Notes under the pieces: model-generated | What the model saw: the letters and a program-made list of their open reading frames with translations, nothing else | Database searches by the model: none | Told to the model about the DNA's origin: nothing | Source of the DNA: Azolla caroliniana | Lineage: Eukaryota > Polypodiophyta | Length of the DNA stretch: 64,000 nt | Assembly (NCBI GenBank): GCA_043228905.1 | Contig: JBHGNT010000008.1 | Span: forward strand, 19,344,001 to 19,408,000 | Reading direction: 5' to 3' | Part shown: positions 55,136-64,000 of the stretch, piece by piece | How the letters are laid out: each line of letters opens with the position of its first letter | Position numbering within the stretch: position 1 is the first letter of the stretch | Made by a program: the position numbers and the translations under genes

Positions 55136-57194
55136 GTGTGTGTGACCAGAGAAAATACCATACATGCCTATGACTGGAAATCACTCTTCTTCATACTTCA
55201 TTAGCTGTCCATAGAAAGAGCACTAACTATTATACATACCTAGCACTAGAAACACTTTTCTTTATGCATAAGTTGGGCATAATACTCTAGAAAACCTTTT
55301 CTTCATACATAAGCTGTGCATAATACTCTAGGTTTTGTTTATCGTTAATGAAGAGCTCCTAAGCAGTATGCTTTCCATTAGCATGACTAATGGGTGAAGG
55401 AGCTGCTCTTTATTGTGAATACTAGTTTTACACAGGATTCTTAGAAGAGTCTGAAATGGCTGCATATGAGACACTATGCAAGCTTCATCTAGCTATGGTG
55501 ATTTAATTCTTGTAACAAAGATCTATCCTGTGAAGGAAATATTGAGTGTATTAACAGCGAAAAACAATGTGAAATATTGAGCTATGTATCTTTTGGTGAT
55601 GATGTAAGTATCTCTACATCTTTGTAGACCACTAGACCATGTTTATGGACAAATAGAGAATGTAGATGTAGACACATTATGAGCTATGGCGACTAATTTC
55701 TTTGTTGATGTGATAGATATATTTGATTGTGTATATGGGGTATGGTTGTTTGTAATTGGTCGATAGATGATGAGATTTTGCTCTTGAATTCAAATTCAAT
55801 ACACAAACTCAGAAAAAATCGAATGGTTGCGTGGAAACTTTATCATATACTTGCATGAGTATAAAATAAAGTAGGTGCATAAGAGTAGCCAACAAAAGGA
55901 ATGCAAGGAAGTTGATTTATAGGTCATGGCAGCACAACTAATAAAAGAAGTGGAGGATACTATACAAATGAAGGAGAAGCTAGATGTTGAATATGATTAT
56001 GAATGTAATTGATGACTGTTTATATGGATTGCGAGAGAGATGATGACATATAATAGAATGAAAGAGTAGAAAGAATGATGGAATTAATACTTTACAAAAG
56101 GACGGGACATTTATTTCCCAACAATATTGATCCATTGGCATTTTGATTAATCAATGGCTTACACATGTTTGTAATAGTAGTGAAGTGATGGACGTTACGA
56201 ACATACTTTCTATTGCTTTGATTCACACATTATGAAGCTGAATGTTTTATAACCATATGAATTAATTGGCATGAGATGACTTTGATGTTGATTGCCAAAA
56301 ATTAACATGAAGGGTTCCATAGGTATAGATCAACACAATATGTATCTCATAAACATATGCTTGCATAAATGAACACCGGACAATGAAAAAAGTGGCTTTA
56401 CAAAATCACTCTCTCTAGAATGTGAAGGGTTTGGGAAATTGTGCACTCGATCCATTCGTAAGGCAACAAAGTTAAGTATTAGCTGTAAACAAAAACATAC
56501 ATTCTCGTAAGACATTTTGAATGCATTGGATTCATTACAAATAATTGTGTACCTACACATATGTGAATGGCAACAAAACGTAATCTTGGTTGATTGCATA
56601 ATCTTGACACTTCATCATTTAAGACCCACCATGACATACACTCGATGACGTTACGAATCCTTGTTATGGCTTCATTCGAACTTGTGAAGTCAATTATTGT
56701 TCATAAGAAAAAGCTATGGCAAATAGGTTGGATCCTAAGATAACTAAGAATAAAGCACAATATAAAAGAATCAAGTATTAAAGGAGGAAGGAACTTGAGA
56801 GGATAAAAAGTTAAGAGGCGTTTTTAGAAAAAAGCAGAAAAGAAAGCAAGAAAAAAAGCAAGACGTGGATATGAGGATTGAGGTAGAGAAAAAAGCTCAT
56901 AACTTCTTCATCCGATATCCAATTTTGAAAAGGAAAGATGCGTAAGAAAGCTAACACGAAGAGTTTGCTAAAAATAGCTTGCACGTGAAATTTTAGATTA
57001 CAAATACGAAATAGTGATAAAAATTAAAAAAACGTTTCACATAGACAAGCTTTTTTTAGAAAAAAGTAAGAATAAAGCAATAGAAAGCCTATTAATAAGA
57101 GGGTATTCTTAGCCATAAAAGAGGGGGAATAGAAAGTCTACAAGGGGGGAGAAGAGACTTGTTAGAAGAAGGAAGGAGAGAATGTTAAAAGAGG
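55136..57194. other. Intergenic, no gene seen
   Basis: The 3' flank of the hydrolase gene includes a duplicated ATAC-TAG block (CATAAG.TG.GCATAATACTCTAG near 55265 and 55310). The region then becomes purine-rich (56800-57190). No gene is supported. Confidence 0.55.
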
Positions 57195-58681
57195 AAAGAA
57201 GGAAGAAGAAGAAAGTCTCTATAGGAAGTAGTGAGAAGTGCCCTAGGTAGGAGACAATAGGAAGAAAGGAAGTCTATTTGAGTTTAATGTCATAGAAAGA
57301 AAGAAATTTCTATGTAGTGGAGTTATATTAGTAAGAGTCCAAGAAACTTGTATTATTCTCTAATATTATGAAATAGCATTCCTTTCTCGTCCTCTTCTTT
57401 TCTCTATCTTTTCTTTGTACACGCTTTCATATTGGCGCTCTAGGGAGGGTTGATCTCTTCCGTATCTTGGGAAGCTTGGTTGTGTCGTAGTATTGCGTGA
57501 ATATGGCTTCTCAATTGGCCTTTGTAGGTGATGGCTTTCAAGATGCAGGAGCTTTTTTGGTATCCTTCGAGCATCACACGGTTTCGATTGCGAAGGTGAA
57601 TGACATAAAGAAACTTCCTTTGTTGGTGGCAACTTTCTACTCAAGAGCCCAAGAGTGGTATGAGTCACTACCGCCCAAACAACAAACCATCTACCAATTG
57701 CTCGTGCAACACAATTTTGAAGCAACTACATCTGAAGTCATAATGCGATGGAGGTGCAAGAGGAACTCTTCACATTGCATATGACAACATTGATGGAGTA
57801 TTCTGAGTATGAGAGGGTGTTCAAAGAGCATTGGTCAACATGGATCCGTCTACGAGCGGGTGTAGAGGATGAGTGGTTCAAGATGGATCACTTCAAAGCG
57901 GGTTTGAATCCTTACTTGGTTATGTAATCAACTACCACCAAGATATACTCCTTCAAATTTGCCACCATTGCAAAGTAAGGATTCAAGCTCACTTTGACGC
58001 AATCCATCTTGAACCATTCATCCTCTACACCTCCTCGTAGACGGATTCATGTTGACAAAAGCTCTTTGAACACCCTCTCATACTCAAAATACTCCATCGA
58101 TGTTGTCATACGCAACATGAAGAGTTCCTCTTGCACCTCCATCGCATTACGATGTCGGATGTAGTTGCTTCAAAATTGTTGCACGAGCAATTGGTAGATG
58201 GTTTGTTGGTTGGGCGGTAGTGACTCATACCACTCTCAGGCTCTTGAGTAGAAAGTTGTCACCAACAAAGGAAGTTTCTTTATGTCATTCACCTTCCCAA
58301 TCGAAACCGTGTGATGCTCGAAGGATACCAAAAAAGCTCCTGCATCTTGAAAGCCATCACCTACAAAGGCCAATTGAAAAGCCATATTCACGCAATACTA
58401 CGACACAACCAAGCTTCCCAAGATACGGAAGAGATCGACCCTCCCTAGAGCGCCAATATGAAAGCGTGTACAAAGAAAAGATAGAGAAAAGAAGAGGACG
58501 AGAAAGGAATGCTATTTCATAATATTAGAGAATAATACAAGTTTCTTGGACTCTTACTAATATAACTCCACTACATAGAACTTTCTTTCTTTCTATGACG
58601 TTAAACTCAAATAGACTTCCTTTCTTCCTATTGTCTCCTACCCAAGGCACTTCTCACTTCCTATAGACTTTCTTCTCCTTT
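57195..58681. repeat. 1.5-kb inverted repeat (hairpin) of a gypsy gag fragment
   Basis: Left arm about 57195-57922, loop about 57923-57972, right arm about 57973-58681. The arms are near-identical reverse complements with small indels. The left arm reads as the end of an LTR, a primer-site-like TTGGCGCTCTAGGGAGG near 57433, and the start of a gag (frame from 57503: MASQLAFVGDGFQ ... YSRAQEWYESLPP). The AQEWYxSLPP block is a retrotransposon gag hallmark. Transcription through it would give a long fold-back RNA. Confidence 0.85.
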
Positions 58682-60409
58682 GTGATCAGAAGAATTCGGA
58701 AAGAATATCACTGCGATCGCGCCTCATGTGTTAATTACAGTACTAACACTGTTATTATCCCCTCAAGTACTAATTACATCACTAATTACTATGTCGCAAA
58801 ACGCTATTGGTGTGTATTACTTAAACTCAAATACAAAGCTTTTTATTTGTATTCTAATACCAATACACACATTTTATTTATATGTATGCGTATTATGTAT
58901 ACACATACATACAGACATACGGTCTATAGGATACGGTGTATATATACGCACCGTATGTATACATAGGCCCCGAAGGGTCGTCTTGTTTCATCGATTTTTC
59001 GACTCTGCTACGATGGAAATCAGAGCTCCGATCACGCAGGCGCAGCATCGTACAGGAGACCCACACCATCGATCTCGCGCACGCACCTCTACGGTCTGCA
59101 GAATGCACAGGACAGAGAATCTAGGGTTTACAGTGCATACCGATTGCCGAAGCTTTTCACTCTCCTAGCCTATGGTGAAAAGATGACTTATCTTGTGGTT
59201 GAGTTTTATTTACCTGCATTAATATGCCAGGGAAATGATGGCGTGGCTTGGGAGCAAGTGGTAGCTAAAACGCTGAAATCTTGGGAAGTGGAGGCTTTGT
59301 GTAATGAATGGGATTGGAAAATTTAAATAAATATGAGTGTTTAGGGACATCAAGGGGCGGGGTCGTTAAAATGAACGCGATTAAAGGAGATGTAACAATT
59401 AATGGCATGATTGTGAAGGTCTTGGTGTGATGAAATGAGAGGGTTTGATGTATCAAATGTGATTTTAAGTGAGAGGGATTGATGTGATAAATGGGTTGAG
59501 TGTTATTTGATGGGAAGAACGGGTTGAAGGTGATTAAGTGAGCAGTTTTGTTGTAATGAATGGACTGAGTGAGATTACATGAGAGGTTTTGGTACGATGA
59601 ATCACATGATTGTGAAGATCTGCTAATATTTAAGGAGAATTCATAAATGATATAAATGTGATTAGCTGAGAGGATTTGATATTTAGGTGGGTTGAAATTG
59701 TGATTAAATGAGAGTGCTTGATGTGATGAATGGGTTGAGTGTGATTAAATGAATAAATTAGATGTAATCAAGCAAGAGGGTTAGATTTGATGGTTGTGTT
59801 GTGTGTGAAGCTCTTAGAGTGATTACAGAGAAGATTTTTTTATAATGTGATTACGGATGTTGAACGGAACTTGATTAAGAAGATGGAGTAGTGACTCACT
59901 TAGTGGTGGGAAATATGGTATTTGAAAAAGTGATTAGACATGTTAAACTGAAGGATTAAGAAGAGAGAAGGGGCTGGGGTAATTTAATTGTAGAAAAGAT
60001 TTGGTTTGAGCAAACAATGAAATCTGAAATCTTGGGAAAACAATGATAGGGTTTCGTCATGATGCCCTGAATGTGAAGATCTTGAATTGTTAATCTCAAT
60101 GTGATTAAGACGAGGGAAGGATTTAGAGTGGTGGAAACAATTGTGGTTGTAACAGAATCTTTTTGATTGACATCTTGGTGAGAAACTTGTGGTTCAACAT
60201 AGTAGTGGTTGAAGAGGAAATCTTGTGGTTTAATACAGTAGTAGTTGAAATGAGAAACTTTTGGTCTGGTGGGAAATGCTTGGTTTGATGGAGTGCAAAG
60301 TGATGGAATAACTTGTGGTTTGCTAATAATAGGAACTGATTTAGTGCTAGAGAAGGAAATTTTCTGGTTTTCTCCATGGACTGATATGCTGGGTACGTAA
60401 AGAAAGCAC
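58682..60409. other. Intergenic with a GTGATTAA minisatellite
   Basis: A short GC-richer stretch at 58960-59130 has no recognised product. From about 59340 to 59800 degenerate units contain GATGTGATGAATGGGTTGAG and GTGATTAAGTGAGAG. A CT/GTGG-rich zone (60140-60340) precedes the P450 gene. No gene is supported. Confidence 0.55.
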
Positions 60410-63400
60410 ATGGACATGGACATGGACAAACAAGAGATAATACTTGTAGCTGCAGCGGCTTATGTGGCGGCTATGGTTATTTCCTTCTTGAAGAAAGCCA
60501 TTGCATCCTCATATAGTGCTTACACTGGTGGGAACCATCATGACGAGGGTTCAAGCACTAGTTTGGTTACCTTGCAAACACACATCAAGGGTGCCACCTT
60601 GCCCCCTGGCTCGATGGGCTTGCCTTTCCTTGGAGAATCTCTCAGCTTCAAATCTCAACGCCACAAGTTCTGGATATCCCGACAACAACAGTGAGTCTTC
60701 TATTTTTCTTCCTGTTTTAATTTTCGTTGGCTTCGAGCATATAGGCTATTTGATCTTATGTGAAAAATAATTTTGGAAGGTTTCTTGGTTTTGTTTAGCT
60801 TTTAGTTTGTTTATTCTAGCTGAATTCAGACATATAAAGCCATGAGACCTTAGGATTTTCATATGACCAGAATTCCTATATAGCCAAAGAAGCGTAGAAA
60901 ATACATCAACACAGATAAGATAATTTGTGGCAAACACACAGATTTTCTTTAGTTTGCTCTAAATGTCTAAGGTCAACCTGCCTGAAGACTGTGGAGTACA
61001 ATGTATGTTAAAGCTTTTTTATTACATCTAAACAAGTATATGGATGCATGCATACTAATGTTTATGAGTTGGAAATTTGATGGTGATTAAATCATGCAGG
61101 TATGGGGATGTGTATAAAACCCATTTATTTGGTTACCCCTCCATTGTGGTAGCAGGACCCCAGGCAGCAAGGTTTGTGATGGTGGATCAGGCATGCTCTT
61201 TCCGGCAGAGAGGGCTGCCTCTTGTTGAGATGATGTTGGGATCCAACTTCTTCGGTTACCAACATGAGAAAATTCATGCCAATCTTAAGAAGATCTTTTA
61301 TGGTCCCTTGCTTCCTGAAGCTCTCGAGAGATCCATTCCTATGGTGGAAGCCATAGCAATTGATATTTTGAAAGATTGGGATGGAAAGACTATCAATACG
61401 CTGGAAGAAGCTAAGAAGGTGTGGCATTATCTTTATGACGAGATATTCAAGACATGGGAGTTTAGTGCTTTTCAAGATAATTATAATGCACAGTGCTTAA
61501 TAATAGTTTTTCTCCCGGAACTATGACCAGTACGTGTTTAAAGTGGCTATGGAATTTGTGGTTGGAGCTACACCAGAGCATGAGAAGGCAGAGCTAACAA
61601 GTGTTTGTGGACACTTAATAAGAGGTGTAAGCTCCCTAAGGAACAATGCACCGGGTACATGTTACTACAAGGCAATTAAGGTATTGATTATTGACATGTA
61701 ATAAAGAGTTATGAAGCCTTTAGATGAAAGGCAGTGAATCTTTCATTTTTTATATCTCTTTTATATATTTATCTCCAACAACATGAAAAAGACTTACTCG
61801 TTTTGGTTACATGCCTTTCAACAAAAATATATGTAAACCCTTGACCTTCATCAATCTTGGAGTTTCAGACTAAACAAATATATAATGAATTTAAACTCGA
61901 AACCCAAATTTTCCGTAAGCTTCAGTTGCATTGTATAGACATTGCATATATTGATAGAGCAATGTGCAATATTGCATTTTTTACATTGTGGTAAGGCTCC
62001 CCATGTAATATATATATATATATTCTATTGGCTGAGATGTAATGTACTTAAGATTCCACTGTAACCCATCGAATATAAATTATTGTATGACCGTAATAAA
62101 GTGCTGAGTGCAGGACAGCAGGAAGAAAGCGTGTGCACTGTTGGATAAGATCATGAGTTCCCGGAGGGTGTCCAATGATGAGCTAAGATCTGGATCAAGG
62201 TTTTCTTTGTCATCATCAAATGACATGCTGGGCTTAATGATGAGGCTGGAAGACGAGAATGGGATCCAAATGAGTGATGAGGAGATCCATGACAATGTGC
62301 TCACGATCCTCCATGCTGCTTATGACTCCTCTGCCTCTGTCTTATGCTGGATCATCAAGGTCCTCACGGAGCATCCCAACCTCCTTGCCAGTATCAAGGT
62401 GACTTTGTTTATTTGTTTGTTTGTGTGTGTGTGAGTACGACAAAGATTGATTCAGATAGTTTTCTAAAGACAATAAGGTCATGTGTTCAACCCATATATA
62501 CTCTAGGGAGTGTTGGAACCCAGGCCTACGTGTGAATAAAAATATGACTTACTTTGCCGAGGTTCAAATGTCACGAGTCTCACTGAATTATTAGATGACT
62601 GTATAGAATGTAGGGGTTGAACTCACACCTATGGTCTTTTTGTTTCTGATGAACAAACTTTAAAAACTGAGCTGCATCCTTATGGCTATGCTAGATATTG
62701 TCCCCGGTTAGCTTAAGTGATCCTAATAATGGCTCTTTTATACAATTTAGTATCATTTCCTCCTTACAGTAAGGTATATTGACTTCATAGATTATCTTTG
62801 GCCCCAAAATTTCTCCTTTGTGCAATCTTGATATCCTTTCCTCGTAATATAATAAGTCAACTTCGTGTTAAATATCTTGATTGAACACCCATTTTAAGTT
62901 TATAATGTTGATTCTCAATTTTTTAGGAAGAGCATGAAATGATTCATGCAGAAAAGGGATCTGATGAAAACATCAAATGGTATGATGTAAAAGAGCAAAT
63001 GCAACTCTCGCTAAAGGTATGATTTATCTTTATGTTTTCATACAAATCAAATAAAGGACGCATGACTAATGCTGAAATAATTTACTTCGATTTCATAAGT
63101 AAGCAATATTCGGCAAGACTTTTCATTTCATGCTGCCTTCTAAATTGTTGGCACACTAATGATAAATGTCACTTAAAGTAACAATCACATGTTGTATTCA
63201 TACTTCTTACACATCTATCAATTATCGAAAAGACATTATGACCCGAGTAGTTGTTATGCTTTACAGGTAATAAAAGAGACTCTACGGATAGCCAATGTCG
63301 TGGAGTTCTCTTATAGAGAAGCCGTTGAAGATGTATCATATAGTGGTATATCTAAACTCATTATACCAATTTATAAAAATCCATTATTTCTCACTGATTA

Positions 63401-63980
63401 CAAGCTGACGAATTTTTTTGTATAAAGAAATATGATTAGCGTTTTTTATATTCTTAGGTATGGTTTTTCCCAAGGGCTGGCGTGTCATAATAGCACATGT
63501 TGCATACCATATGAACTCGGCATATTTTTCTTGCCCTAAAGAATTCGATCCCTCGAGATTCAGGGTGGGTTCAAATTTGGTACAAATTTTCAATCGTGTA
63601 GCTAACATATATGAGCAAATTACATGTAAATTGTTGAGCACATAATGTGTATTCTTGATCCAGGTTCAACCCAAGCTCTTTAGTTTTACACCATTTGGAA
63701 GTGGCTCTTATGGCTGCATCGGAAGGGAGCTATTTCACTTGCAAATACTTGTGTTTCTTCACCATCTTGTATTGAGATATAGGTATACTAAAAACATTTC
63801 TTATCTCATAAATTCTAATGCCATTACATAAACATAAATTGTCAAGGGCATGAAAGAGAATGTCTCACATTCATTCTGCCATCTATCAGTTGGAAGCATT
63901 GTGGAAATGAAGATGGTTCAGAGTTTGTGCCTACTCATGTGCCAAAGGGAGGATATCCTATTCACGTTAAAGAAAGGTAA
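60410..63980 (+). CDS. CYP85-clan cytochrome P450, CYP707-like
   Basis: Nine exons: 60410-60690, 61100-61418, 61531-61680, 62114-62398, 62927-63016, 63267-63345, 63458-63564, 63664-63782, 63890-63980; all GT-AG, 1,521 bases, 506 residues. The N-terminal anchor is at residues 10-26, followed by LPPGSMGLPFLGESL. The I-helix is AAYDSS (318-323, usually (A/G)xDT), ExxR is E379-R382 (KETLR), FDPSRF is near 432, and the heme loop is PFGSGSYGCIGREL with Cys455. The layout and REAVEDV, PKGWRV and PKGGYPI blocks resemble CYP707A abscisic acid 8'-hydroxylases, monooxygenases of the endoplasmic reticulum. Oddities: Tyr453 stands where Arg (or His in CYP707A) is usual, and the I-helix Thr is Ser. Substrate is therefore uncertain. 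The gene appears intact. Confidence 0.85.
62450..62680. repeat. SINE-like insertion in P450 intron 4
   Basis: It contains AGGTCATGTGTTCAACCC and GAATGTAGGGGTTGAAC, the same words found at 5590-5610 and 3455-3475. These resemble pol III B-box sequence and point to a shared short interspersed repeat. Ends and duplication were not resolved. Confidence 0.4.
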
Positions 63981-64000
63981 ATATAAATTTTAATGTTTTA

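Noticed and set aside
58728-59168. A 146-codon plus-strand frame before the P450 gene
   Set aside because: It mixes TA/CA repeats with a short GC-rich stretch and shows no family features or plausible splice partners.

Overview
The window looks like nuclear DNA of a land plant. It has GT-AG introns, plant gene families (a CYP85-clan P450 with CYP707-type exon layout, an isochorismatase-fold hydrolase and a small CLCSPT-type serine-rich protein), long CT/GA microsatellites and a deep stack of LTR retrotransposons. A bacterial-type ParB/DNA-methyltransferase gene and a DUF7869-like gene suggest a non-flowering vascular plant such as a fern, lycophyte or gymnosperm. That last step is inference only.

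Layout. 1-7.0 kb is non-coding with minisatellites and a rearranged inverted repeat. 7.1-8.4 kb holds the small serine-rich gene. 8.4-12.7 kb is repeats and non-coding DNA. 12.7-50.1 kb is one nested pile of mobile elements. 50.2-52.1 kb is non-coding. 52.2-55.1 kb is a two-exon isochorismatase-family gene with five TTAGGG units just upstream. 57.2-58.7 kb is a 1.5-kb hairpin made from a retrotransposon gag fragment. 60.4-64.0 kb is a complete nine-exon P450 gene.

The pile resolves into layers. An outer copia element (C, minus) is bounded by the 5-bp duplication AAAGG at 12710 and 50146. It contains copia B (minus). B's 5' LTR was split by copia A (plus; duplication AAGTC at 18395 and 43009). 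Copia A was in turn split inside gag-pol by a DNA transposon-like element at 19939-39122, which has 29-bp terminal inverted repeats and an imperfect 6-bp duplication (ACATGT/ACGTGT). That element was then hit by a young gypsy retrotransposon at 22774-32831 (370-bp LTRs differing at 3 sites; duplication GTTTC).

The notable system is the element at 19939-39122, about 9.1 kb without the gypsy. It carries two divergently transcribed genes about 0.85 kb apart. One is a DUF7869-like protein with candidate RNase-H-fold acidic residues (minus strand). The other is a six-exon gene encoding a ParB-like domain followed by a beta-class DNA methyltransferase (plus strand). Intron 1 of the methyltransferase gene holds eight copies of a 25-bp near-perfect palindrome at a strict 50-51-bp period. 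I infer a mobile element that pairs a transposase candidate with its own DNA-modification protein and a possible cis-acting array. This copy is decayed: both genes have stops or shifted splice sites best explained by C-to-T or G-to-A changes, and one gene is interrupted by the gypsy.
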